From assembly GCA_964548855.1 (NCBI GenBank), contig CAZJSR010000007.1:3585-67584 (forward strand): a DNA stretch of 64,000 bases. The letters run 5' to 3'. The notes under the pieces are model-generated. The model searched no databases. It worked only from the letters and a program-made list of their open reading frames with translations, and was not told the DNA's origin. How positions within the stretch are numbered: the first letter of the stretch is position 1; every line of letters begins with the position of its first letter. Of the stretch, positions 57,132-64,000 are shown in pieces. The position numbers were made by a program, and so were the translations under genes. The DNA comes from UBA3206 sp964548855 (GTDB lineage Bacteria; Bacillota_I; Bacilli_A; Acholeplasmatales; Anaeroplasmataceae).

Positions 57132-58619
57132 CTATTCTATACTTGAATAAATACCTAAATTTTTAACAATATATACACCATCACTTAATTCTTTTATACA
57201 TTTATTTATACTTTGAATATCGTTCTTATATGCCATAATTTCCATATAAAAATTATACTTTCCTAGTGCTTCTTTAGTTGGCCTTGATAATATCGCATTT
57301 AAATTCAGACCATATTCATTAAATTTCTTTAAAAATTCAAACAATAAACCTGGTCTATCTTCCGCCATAAACACACCAAGACTACACTTAATTTTATCCT
57401 TATAGGATATTTCTTCTTCATTTTTACTTAACACTATAAATCTAGTATAGTTTGATTCTTTATCATCTACATTTGTAATAACCGTCTTAAAGTTATAATC
57501 CTTAAGTTTATGCTTAGGAATTATTGCACCATATCCTTCATTTTTTTCTAATAACTTATTTAAAGACTCCATATTACTTTCTGTTGTAAGCAAATTAAAA
57601 CTATTATTTACAGTAAGAAAATCCAAACATTCTGCTTTAGCCTTAAACTGAACAAAAACATTTTTAACATTTTCTACTAAATCATTAGAAACAAACGCAA
57701 ATTCAACTTTTTCTTCTAAATCACATATAATATGATAATCAGACTTCATTAATGTATCAATTGTATCTAACACATAACCATCTAATGTATTTTCAAACGG
57801 AATAACTGCATAATTATCTTCTTCTATTCCCTTAATTGTCTTTCTAATGGTAGGATAGTATTCTATTTCATATTCTTCTTTTTTACTTTCAATGTATTTT
57901 TTCGCAGCTAAACTACAATAAGTACCACTAGGACCTAATGCAGCAATTCTTTTTTTATTATATAAAGACTTCATAATATAATTTTCTTCCTTTTCCCATA
58001 AATAAACACTTTTCTTTTTGTTGGATTTAATAATATAATACTTATCATTTTTTATATGTAAAGCAGTATCGTTTTCAAGCGCTAATGCGTTCATATTATA
58101 ATTTTTTAAAACATCATTATAAATAACTAAATCTTCATTATCATAATGAGGACATATTGTTATATCTATTATTCCTAAACCTTTAACCATCTTGTAATTA
58201 TATGTATGTCCATTGTCATTATAACTATAACTATCTCCCATACCATAATTTGACATCATTATTGCACCTGCACTAACACCAACGATTAGTTTATCTGTAT
58301 CTTTAATAAATTCATCTAATTTAAAAGATTTAATTTTTGAAACTAAGTTATCTGTGTTTCCTCCTGCAAAGTATAATATATTAGCCCAAGATAATTTTTC
58401 ATTAATTTCCTTTATTGAAGGATTACTATATAAAAGTAAAAAATCAGAATCATAATCCTTATATTGTTTTTTTAAATTATTAATAGACTTTAAACTATCT
58501 TTAGAAGCCGTAGGAAAAAACAATATTTTAGGATGATTTTCTAAACTAACAATATAATCTTCTATAGTATTATCTAAATTATTTGGATCTTTTCCACCAA
58601 CTAATATAATATTTCTCAT
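57132..58619 (-). CDS. Fusion of peptidase S51 (PepE-like) and prephenate dehydratase with ACT domain
   Basis: A continuous 495-residue frame with two unrelated enzymes. Residues 1-210: peptidase S51 fold, with the nucleophile in VGVSAGAIMMS (Ser116) and CPHYDNED with the catalytic His158 region, similar to dipeptidase E or cyanophycinase. Residues 216-405: prephenate dehydratase, with ALGPSGTYCSLAAKKY, IPFENTLDG and the catalytic TRF (392-394). Residues 410-490: ACT domain, whose usual GALV and ESRP motifs read GLLF and LSRP, so phenylalanine feedback may differ. An internal ATG (57972-57974, Met216) with an AAGGAAG region upstream could give a separate PheA. Cotranscribed with pdp. Confidence 0.88.
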   Translation of the reverse strand: MRNIILVGGKDPNNLDNTIEDYIVSLENHPKILFFPTASKDSLKSINNLKKQYKDYDSDFLLLYSNPSIKEINEKLSWANILYFAGGNTDNLVSKIKSFKLDEFIKDTDKLIVGVSAGAIMMSNYGMGDSYSYNDNGHTYNYKMVKGLGIIDITICPHYDNEDLVIYNDVLKNYNMNALALENDTALHIKNDKYYIIKSNKKKSVYLWEKEENYIMKSLYNKKRIAALGPSGTYCSLAAKKYIESKKEEYEIEYYPTIRKTIKGIEEDNYAVIPFENTLDGYVLDTIDTLMKSDYHIICDLEEKVEFAFVSNDLVENVKNVFVQFKAKAECLDFLTVNNSFNLLTTESNMESLNKLLEKNEGYGAIIPKHKLKDYNFKTVITNVDDKESNYTRFIVLSKNEEEISYKDKIKCSLGVFMAEDRPGLLFEFLKKFNEYGLNLNAILSRPTKEALGKYNFYMEIMAYKNDIQSINKCIKELSDGVYIVKNLGIYSSIE

Positions 58620-58703
58620 AAAATACCTCTAATTTATTATAACATTAAAGTTAAAAAAACATAATTAAATATAATAAAGAAATATTCCTTTTGCCAAATA
58701 TTT

Positions 58704-58727
58704 AAAAAAAGTGCACTAAAATGCACT
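58704..58727 (-). terminator. Terminator of pepV-trmB
   Basis: Minus strand AGTGCA / TGCACT with a six-base loop and a T7 tail. Confidence 0.8.
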
Positions 58728-58732
58728 CTTTA

Positions 58733-59377
58733 TTAATCATTCTTAATTTTTCTTGCTTCTAAACGATAAATAGGACCTAACTTTTTCTTTTTAGATTCAT
58801 ATTCAGTCTCAACATTAAAAATTCCTTCTTCACTATGTAAGTCAACACTTATGTTACTTAAATACCAACCATTTTGACTTAAAGACTCAATAGAATACTC
58901 AAATAAAATCTTATTATCAGTTTTTTGATTAATTGCACCATCACTGCTAAGTATATTTTTATATACATCTAAAAATAGTTGTGATGTAAGTCTTCTTTTA
59001 GAATGTCTAGTTTTAGGCCACGGATCAGAGAAATTTAAATATATATTAGAAACTTCCCCTTTTTCAAATACTTCATTAAGAAGTATTGCATCATCATTTA
59101 AAAATTTTAAATTTGGCAAATCACATTCACTAGCTTTTTCAACTGCCTTAATAAGCACACTATCAAACTTTTCAATTGCGACAAAATTAATATCACTAAA
59201 AGTTTTTGCCATACCTATCGCAAAATTTCCTTTACCACACCCTATTTCAATACAAATAGGATTATCATTTTTAAACACTGACTTCCAAGTCCCTTTATAT
59301 TTTCTTCCATCAATGATATAATAATTACTATTATTTTCTAATCTTTCTTTTGCATCTTTTATTTTTCTTAATCTCAT
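58733..59377 (-). CDS. trmB: tRNA (guanine-46-N7)-methyltransferase
   Basis: Methylates G46 in the tRNA variable loop. 214 residues with the SAM site CIEIGCGKGNFAIGMAK, FVAIEKFDSVLIKAV and the catalytic stretch YLNFSDPWPKTRHSKRRLT, all standard TrmB. Its ATG overlaps the pepV stop (TAATG), so it is translated after pepV. Terminator follows within six bases of its stop. Confidence 0.96.
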   Translation of the reverse strand: MRLRKIKDAKERLENNSNYYIIDGRKYKGTWKSVFKNDNPICIEIGCGKGNFAIGMAKTFSDINFVAIEKFDSVLIKAVEKASECDLPNLKFLNDDAILLNEVFEKGEVSNIYLNFSDPWPKTRHSKRRLTSQLFLDVYKNILSSDGAINQKTDNKILFEYSIESLSQNGWYLSNISVDLHSEEGIFNVETEYESKKKKLGPIYRLEARKIKND

Positions 59378-60729
59378 TATTTTACCAACTCATATATAGA
59401 TTTAGCGTAAATCGCTATATTTTTTATAAACGAATCAAGAATAATATATTCATTAGGACAATGAATACATTCTTCCTCACCAGGAAATACAGGACCAAAA
59501 GCTACACAATTAGGTATAAACTTTGCGTAAGTACCCCCTCCTATAGTAAACGGCTTATTTACTTCATCATTAGTTATACTTTTATATGCATCATATAATG
59601 TTCTAACTAACGTACTATTAGGTGAAACATAATGCATGTAAGTAGGTTCATCAAGACTGTAATCTAAGCCAAATTCCTTAGTCGCATTTAATAAACATGA
59701 ATCAATTGTTTTAAAGTGATCATTAGAAGGCACACGACAGTCAACATGCATGAAAATCCTTCCATCCTTAATCTTAATAACACCAGGATTTAAACTTAAA
59801 GATCCCATATCGTCTTTTATAATATTAATTCCTAATTTTGTACCATCATAATCAAAACTGAAATATTTATCATAAAATGATGTAAAATTACAAGGTTCAA
59901 CACTATTTATAAAAAGCACCATAACAGTATTTGAATTAAAACCATTTTGAGGCATAGAACCGTGAGAGTTTTTACCATATGTAATATATTTGTTGTCTTT
60001 AAATTCGCCATTATATCCATTATCACTTAAGAATTTTAAAAATTCTTTAGAATAATCCTTCTTTAAAGTAACCTCAGTATAATCTGGTACAATATTAATT
60101 CTTTCTCCACTTTCCCACGTATCAATGATATTTGAATCAATTTTACCTAGTACTTTAAAACATTGAAACGCTTTTTCACCATATATTAAAGGATATTCAG
60201 CGTCTGGCGAAAAACCAAGAGAAGGCATTTCTTCTTTTTTAAAATAATGTTCTAAACATCTACTTCCAGACTCTTCATCACAACCAACGATAAGTCTTAT
60301 TCTCTTATTTGTTTTAATACCTAAATCCTTTAACATCTTTAAAGCAATATAAGAAGCTATTACAGGACCTTTATCATCTAAAGCTCCTCTTGCATACATC
60401 TTACCATCAACAATTGTAGGCGTAAAAGGATCAAACATCCATACTCCAGGTGTAGGGACAACATCTAAATGACCTAAAACACCTAAGATTTCATTTCCAG
60501 TTCCATACTCTATATGACCTGCATAATTATCTACATTAGAAACTTTAAAACCATCTTTTAAGGCTCTATCTAAAAAGAAATTTAAACAATCCTTATTCCC
60601 ATCGCCAAAAGGAATATCAGAGTCTGGTCTATATTCATCTAGAACTGTATTATATTTAAGTATTTCTTCTAATAACTTAATCGCTTCTTCTTTATATTTA
60701 AGAGCTAATTCATAAAAATCGATATTCAT
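59377..60729 (-). CDS. pepV: Dipeptidase PepV (M20 family)
   Basis: Zinc-dependent dipeptidase of the M20A family, cytosolic. Zinc and catalytic motifs are VLGHLDVVPTPGVW (HxD), YARGALDDKGPVIASYIALK, GCDEESGSRCLEHYFK with the general-base Glu, GFSPDAEYPLIYGEKA and GGTYAKFIPNCVAFGPVFPGEEE with the C-terminal zinc His in CIHCPNE. Length 450 is typical of PepV. AGGTATATAG lies before its ATG. The pairing with trmB is often seen in Bacilli. It would finish peptide degradation alongside the M18 enzyme. Confidence 0.95.
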   Translation of the reverse strand: MNIDFYELALKYKEEAIKLLEEILKYNTVLDEYRPDSDIPFGDGNKDCLNFFLDRALKDGFKVSNVDNYAGHIEYGTGNEILGVLGHLDVVPTPGVWMFDPFTPTIVDGKMYARGALDDKGPVIASYIALKMLKDLGIKTNKRIRLIVGCDEESGSRCLEHYFKKEEMPSLGFSPDAEYPLIYGEKAFQCFKVLGKIDSNIIDTWESGERINIVPDYTEVTLKKDYSKEFLKFLSDNGYNGEFKDNKYITYGKNSHGSMPQNGFNSNTVMVLFINSVEPCNFTSFYDKYFSFDYDGTKLGINIIKDDMGSLSLNPGVIKIKDGRIFMHVDCRVPSNDHFKTIDSCLLNATKEFGLDYSLDEPTYMHYVSPNSTLVRTLYDAYKSITNDEVNKPFTIGGGTYAKFIPNCVAFGPVFPGEEECIHCPNEYIILDSFIKNIAIYAKSIYELVK

Positions 60730-60743
60730 CTTCTATATACCTC

Positions 60744-60776
60744 CAAAAAAATACAACTGAAGGTATCCTCAGTTGT
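60744..60776 (-). terminator. Terminator of the HPr unit
   Basis: Minus strand ACAACTGA / TCAGTTGT stem, inner GG/CC pairs possible, then ATTTTTTT. Confidence 0.8.
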
Positions 60777-60783
60777 TATATTT

Positions 60784-61056
60784 TTAAATTTCTTTTCCTA
60801 ATTTCATTTCAAAGAACACATCTGTAATACTACTTAAAGCTTGCGTTTCATCTTCTCCATCACAAGTAATTGTTATAACTTCACCATTATAGATTCCTAA
60901 GCTCATAACACCCATAATAGATTTTAAATTAACAACTTTTGTTTCTAAACTAAGTTCAACATTACATTTAAACTTAACTGCCTCATTTACTAAAATAGTC
61001 GCAGGTCTTGCATGAATTCCAGATTCTGCTGTAACCTTAAATTTTTTTAAAACCAT
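60784..61056 (-). CDS. ptsH: HPr phosphocarrier protein
   Basis: General PTS phosphocarrier. 90 residues with the catalytic His15 in SGIHARPATILV and the regulatory Ser46 in NLKSIMGVMSLGI, so it can be phosphorylated by both enzyme I and HPr kinase and act as CcpA corepressor; this is HPr and not Crh, which lacks His15. ptsI is not next to it. Instead it lies ten bases downstream of a membrane-anchored EIIB-like gene. AGGGAGG precedes the ATG. Confidence 0.95.
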   Translation of the reverse strand: MVLKKFKVTAESGIHARPATILVNEAVKFKCNVELSLETKVVNLKSIMGVMSLGIYNGEVITITCDGEDETQALSSITDVFFEMKLGKEI

Positions 61057-61066
61057 AATTGCCTCC

Positions 61067-61414
61067 CTATAATCTCTTCTCTATTTCTTTTTTTATTAAT
61101 TTAGAGTCAAACTTAAATAAAAGTTTAACATTATTACCTGTTATAAAAACTCCTTGCCCTGACATTTCTTTAAGTTTATCAAAATCAGCTATAGAAATAT
61201 CATTTAATAGAATTTTTAATCTTGCGTTATCTACAGTTATTTGCTTAATATTTTCTTTATTACCCAAATTAATAATTACATCTTCTATAAATTTATCATT
61301 TACTTTTATTTTCTTATTTTTCTTTTTTAAAATAAATATAAGTAAAATTCCAACTACAACAAGAATCGCTAAAACAATTATAGAAATTAGAATTCCAACA
61401 TTTATTAAAAACAT
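61067..61414 (-). CDS. Membrane-anchored PTS EIIB-like domain protein lacking the catalytic Cys
   Basis: A 115-residue protein: one N-terminal membrane helix (about 5-29), a Lys-rich linker (30-38), then a domain (about 43-112) that aligns with glucose-type EIIB. The segment LGNKENIKQ matches the GGKENI opening, ARLKI the TRLRV strand, and GVFITGNNVKLLF the GVVVAGSGVQAIF end. The phosphorylated Cys of the DAC motif aligns with Asp62 here, so it cannot take a phosphoryl group on Cys; Arg65 is retained. It is cotranscribed with HPr (10-base gap), which suggests a regulatory role in the PTS. This assignment is from motif reading only. Confidence 0.7.
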   Translation of the reverse strand: MFLINVGILISIIVLAILVVVGILLIFILKKKNKKIKVNDKFIEDVIINLGNKENIKQITVDNARLKILLNDISIADFDKLKEMSGQGVFITGNNVKLLFKFDSKLIKKEIEKRL

Positions 61415-61463
61415 GAAAAGTCACTCCAATCTATAATTATTATACAAGTTTTAAGAATACTTT

Positions 61464-61775
61464 TCAATAGTTAGATTTTTTTCTAATACTTATATCTATA
61501 ATGCTATTAAGATTAAAAAAACATGGTTTATTATTTATAAATAATTCCATTTTTTCACCTGATATTTTTTTAGGAATTCCTTCATAAATATTATTATCTA
61601 ATAATTTTATCTTACATATAATATCTATGTTATACATTAACATCGCATTAATATCATCAATTCTATGATGAATTATATCCTTAACTTCTTTTCTACTATC
61701 ATAGATATTTTGATTCTCTGCACCTTCATTTATTAAATTTATACTTTCAACAAACATTAATGGATCATTTTTCAT
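61464..61775 (-). CDS. Small protein of unknown function; C-terminus vaguely Sm/YolD-like
   Basis: About 103 residues from the ATG at 61773-61775, which follows AAAGGAG by 12 bases (a longer TTG start at 61802 is possible). The first 45 residues are helical and charged (MKNDPLMFVESINLINEG, then RKEVKDIIHHRIDD). The C-terminal 50 residues (ICKIKLLDNNIYEGIPKKIS, MELFINNKPCFFNLNSIIDI) look like alternating beta strands, similar to Sm-fold proteins such as YolD. I do not recognise it with confidence. It is upstream of the EIIB-like and HPr genes on the same strand, 49 bases away. Confidence 0.55.
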   Translation of the reverse strand: MKNDPLMFVESINLINEGAENQNIYDSRKEVKDIIHHRIDDINAMLMYNIDIICKIKLLDNNIYEGIPKKISGEKMELFINNKPCFFNLNSIIDISIRKKSNY

Positions 61776-61853
61776 ATTAAACAAATACTCCTTTCTATCC
61801 AATAATAATATATGAAGTTCAAAATATTTTTATAATCTAGTTATCAATATCAA

Positions 61854-61882
61854 TTGAAATAGTTTTGATAATATGTTAGAAT
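61854..61882 (+). promoter_or_regulatory. SigA-type promoter of the DUF1836 gene
   Basis: TTGAAA (61854-61859), 17-base spacer, TAGAAT (61877-61882). Confidence 0.7.
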
Positions 61883-61904
61883 TAAATAAAGGAAAAGTGA
61901 TAAT

Positions 61905-62525
61905 ATGAACAAATTAAAAGAAACATTAAACCACTGGTTAGATGAATTAAATGACTTCAAATTTCCAGACTACGAACAATTTCCAGATTTAGAATTGTAT
62001 ATGGACCAAGTAATTAACTATTTAGAAAGAGAGCTTAAGGTATTTCAAACTTCATCATTAGATAAAGTTATAACATCTTCTATGATAAATAATTACGTAA
62101 AAGGTAAAGTTGTTAGTGCACCTATAAGTAAAAAATATAATAAAGAACATCTAGCACTAATAAATGAAACTTGCTCTCTAAAACAAGTTTTAACTATTTC
62201 CGAAATAAAACAAATTCTAGACATCGACTATAAAGGAAATAATGCTGATGCATTTAATAGTTTTAAAAATATTTCAAGTGAGGAATTTACAAAAGCTATA
62301 CTTCATACTAAAAATTCTCTTGCAGATATTAAAGAAGACGATATTGATGCATTATCAAAACTCGCTTTAAATCTTTCAATTACTGCAAACGCTTATATTA
62401 CTATATCAAAAAGAATATTATATTTAATTAGAAAATATACTGAAATGCGTGAAATTGATGAAGAATTAAAAAACAAAAATAGAAAAGATCCGATTCAACA
62501 ATCATTAGATCTTCCTGAAGAATAA
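61905..62525 (+). CDS. DUF1836 domain protein, probable DNA-binding regulator
   Basis: A 206-residue cytosolic protein. The segment QFPDLELYMDQVINYLERELKVF, then ITSSMINNYVKGKVV and KYNKEHLALINETCSLKQVL (about 25-105) follow the DUF1836 pattern, a helix-turn-helix related to MerR where MINNYVK is the recognition region. The rest is helical, ending in an acidic tail KDPIQQSLDLPEE. Targets are unknown. It has a good promoter, and ends in a bidirectional hairpin ahead of the convergent Fic gene. Confidence 0.8.
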   Translation: MNKLKETLNHWLDELNDFKFPDYEQFPDLELYMDQVINYLERELKVFQTSSLDKVITSSMINNYVKGKVVSAPISKKYNKEHLALINETCSLKQVLTISEIKQILDIDYKGNNADAFNSFKNISSEEFTKAILHTKNSLADIKEDDIDALSKLALNLSITANAYITISKRILYLIRKYTEMREIDEELKNKNRKDPIQQSLDLPEE

Positions 62526-62527
62526 TA

Positions 62528-62560
62528 TAAAAAAGTTAGATTATATTTCTAACTTTTTTT
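62528..62560 (+). terminator. Terminator of the DUF1836 gene
   Basis: AAAAAGTTAGA / TCTAACTTTTT with a seven-base loop and T8 tail; symmetric enough to work in both directions, though the Fic stop lies 117 bases away. Confidence 0.8.
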
Positions 62561-62677
62561 ACTGTAAGATAATACTAGTTTATATTATGCTTCTTAACAT
62601 ATTTAAATATAACAGACATACCACCTCAACGTGCGACCACTTTTCGCAAATTACATTCATAAAAATAAATCACCTAT

Positions 62678-63784
62678 TTATTCAATAAAACCTAAATCAG
62701 AAACCTTAAGATTTTCATATTCGTATGTTAAATTATAACTTGTTATTCTTGTAGTACCCGAATTAGGAACTAATATTCCTTTTTCTACCCATTTAATCAT
62801 CCACTTAGAAATGGCTCTTGGTGTGACTCCAAACAAATCAGCCAATTCTTTATTTTTAATTACTTTTATTCCGTTTTCTATACAATATCTTAATAATGTT
62901 AAATCCTTTTTATTTAAACCTTTCAACAATTTATTTGATTCTTTTTTAGATGCCTCTAACGCTTGTTCATATACTTTTTCGGCGTTAAGGACCATTATTT
63001 TACAGAAATATTCAATCCATATTTCTAAATGTGGTGGATTTTCTCTACCAGAATAAAATAATGCCGGTAGTCCCATTTGAATGGATTCATAATATCCATT
63101 TAAATCTGACATATAATATTCCTCAAACGAATTAAATCCTTTAAAATCATAATCATGCTGCATTAATACGTATGTAGCAAGAGCTCTAGAGGTTCTACCA
63201 TTACCATCTATAAATGGATGAATTGTTACAACTGCATAATGAATTATAGCTGACAAAATAGGAGCTGGTAAATGTTGATTATTATAATACCAATCTATTA
63301 GTTCATCAATTAAAGGTTCAATATCAACATATTTAGGTGGAATATATTCAACTTGTTTTGTTACTGAATCATATACTGCGAACAATACTCCTGGAGGAGT
63401 TTGACCTCTAAATGAAATTCTAGCAAGCTTTCCATTTTTTTGAATAATATCATGTAATCTTAAAATGAACTCTTTATCAATTGGAGTTTTCTTTTTATTC
63501 TCTTCTTCTAAAAAAGTTAGTGCATCCCAATAATTTTGTACTTCTTGTTCTACAGTTATACGTCTTGTATCCTGTTTATTTGATATTACTTTTTCAACTT
63601 GATTATACGATAACACATTACCTTCAATGCTTGTAGAAAAATGAGTTTTCTTTAGTTTAGCTTCATACATTAGTTTTTGTTTTTCTCTAGTTGATAAATA
63701 CAAATAGTCTAAAGCGGTTTTGTACTTTTCAATTCTAATTAAATAATTTACTAAAGCATTTGTATATTTAAATGTTAATTTCAT
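62678..63784 (-). CDS. Class II Fic-domain protein with C-terminal winged helix
   Basis: Predicted AMP-transferase of 368 residues. The N-terminal inhibitory helix motif STSIEG (50-55; S-x-x-x-E-G) marks class II, in which the antitoxin element is built in. The active-site motif is HPFIDGNGRTSR with His189, and SFRGQTPPGVLFAVYD holds the flap. The C-terminal 80 residues (about 290-355) contain LTLLRYCIENGIKVIKNKELADLFGVTPRAISKWM, a winged helix that could bind DNA. GGAG lies eight bases before the ATG. Its promoter has repeated AATAAGGAAC sites, compatible with autorepression. Confidence 0.93.
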   Translation of the reverse strand: MKLTFKYTNALVNYLIRIEKYKTALDYLYLSTREKQKLMYEAKLKKTHFSTSIEGNVLSYNQVEKVISNKQDTRRITVEQEVQNYWDALTFLEEENKKKTPIDKEFILRLHDIIQKNGKLARISFRGQTPPGVLFAVYDSVTKQVEYIPPKYVDIEPLIDELIDWYYNNQHLPAPILSAIIHYAVVTIHPFIDGNGRTSRALATYVLMQHDYDFKGFNSFEEYYMSDLNGYYESIQMGLPALFYSGRENPPHLEIWIEYFCKIMVLNAEKVYEQALEASKKESNKLLKGLNKKDLTLLRYCIENGIKVIKNKELADLFGVTPRAISKWMIKWVEKGILVPNSGTTRITSYNLTYEYENLKVSDLGFIE

Positions 63785-63802
63785 TATATCAACTCCACTT
63801 AT

Positions 63803-63887
63803 ATTATAACAAAATAAGGAACCAACATAAATATTTCAGTTCCTTATTTGTTCCTTATTTTGTTTTTCTTTGTTCTCTATTTATTTT
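63803..63887 (-). promoter_or_regulatory. Fic promoter with an array of repeated operator words
   Basis: Extended -10 TGTTATAAT on the minus strand (63803-63811). The word AAAATAAGGAAC occurs at 63811-63822 on the plus strand and, inverted, at 63850-63861; another inverted copy starts at 63839 (11-base spacing), and a weaker one (two mismatches) at 63872, again in phase. The outer pair forms a perfect 12-base inverted repeat around the -35 region. Confidence 0.55.
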
Positions 63888-64000
63888 TAATAATATCTTT
63901 AATACAAAGTATTAATCATTATTTTAGCGAAAGAAGGCATACAGTCTCAACTCTACCCCAAAATTCTCATACTAAATTCTAGAATAAAGAAATCATAAAT
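63888..64000. other. AT-rich sequence without recognised features
   Basis: The last 113 bases of the window hold no open frame, RNA gene or repeat that I can support. Confidence 0.5.

Noticed and set aside
62561..62677. Gap between the DUF1836 terminator and the Fic gene
   Set aside because: Read on both strands; no open frame, hairpin or repeat that I could support.
1..64000. CRISPR arrays, transposons, prophage or rRNA
   Set aside because: No regularly spaced repeats, transposase or integrase (other than XerC), phage structural genes or rRNA sequence were seen.

Overview
The window reads as a piece of chromosome from a very AT-rich, spore-forming member of the Bacillota. The evidence is a set of Bacilli-type gene clusters (cdsA-uppS-frr-pyrH-tsf-rpsB, trmFO-xerC, hrcA-grpE-dnaK-dnaJ with CIRCE operators, rpsU beside mtaB and rsmE), sporulation genes (spoIIAA, spoIIAB, spoVAC, spoVAD, spoVAE, dacF), an HPr with both His15 and Ser46, strong AGGAGG-type ribosome binding sites, and TGA used as a stop. 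The style (small genome feel, tight overlaps, InlB-type repeat lipoprotein) suggests an Erysipelotrichia/RF39-like gut lineage, but that placement is a guess. No tRNA, rRNA, CRISPR array, transposase or prophage was recognised. Most genes are on the minus strand.

Layout. 1-4.8 kb: phospholipid and undecaprenyl phosphate synthesis (cdsA partial, uppS), then frr, pyrH, tsf and rpsB. 4.8-11.5 kb: a lipoprotein, a Wzy/O-antigen-ligase-like polymerase, xerC, trmFO, a LysM protein, ung, hpf and csp. 11.5-17.2 kb: a zinc-finger protein that may be a ComFC remnant, a candidate structured RNA, and an accessory ABC exporter plus two-component system with a likely autoregulatory operator. 17.3-25 kb: rpsU, mtaB, rsmE, an unknown membrane protein, and the heat-shock operon with two CIRCE-type sites. 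25-36.5 kb: a metallo-hydrolase, rpmG, map, ispG (MEP isoprenoid pathway), a ZIP metal transporter with a palindromic operator, an ABC-F protein coupled to a large EAL sensor, DUF1540, TVP38, a pseudouridine synthase and a GltD-like flavoprotein.

36.5-50 kb: a second pseudouridine synthase, a phosphoesterase, a patatin, queH, a flavin reductase and a CPBP protease, followed by the sporulation block. The order spoIIAA-spoIIAB-spoVAC-spoVAD-spoVAE keeps the anti-sigma factor pair but has no sigF between spoIIAB and spoVAC; only a terminator-like hairpin that covers the spoVAC ribosome binding site is there. A Spo0A-type box lies upstream of spoIIAA. dacF, the usual upstream neighbour, is present but separated by an aminopeptidase and a MacB-like exporter.

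50-64 kb: fumarase alpha and beta with malic enzyme in one operon (fumarate to malate to pyruvate), a 985-residue InlB-repeat lipoprotein whose promoter spacer is a cre-like site, pyrimidine nucleoside phosphorylase, a peptidase S51-prephenate dehydratase fusion, trmB, pepV, HPr beside a membrane-anchored PTS EIIB-like protein whose catalytic Cys is replaced by Asp, a small unknown protein, a DUF1836 regulator, and a class II Fic protein with an operator array at its promoter.

Regulatory threads that tie genes together: HPr (Ser46) and cre-like sites at three promoters; HrcA and CIRCE; Spo0A box and spoIIA. All promoter, terminator and operator calls come from reading the sequence by eye and were not tested.
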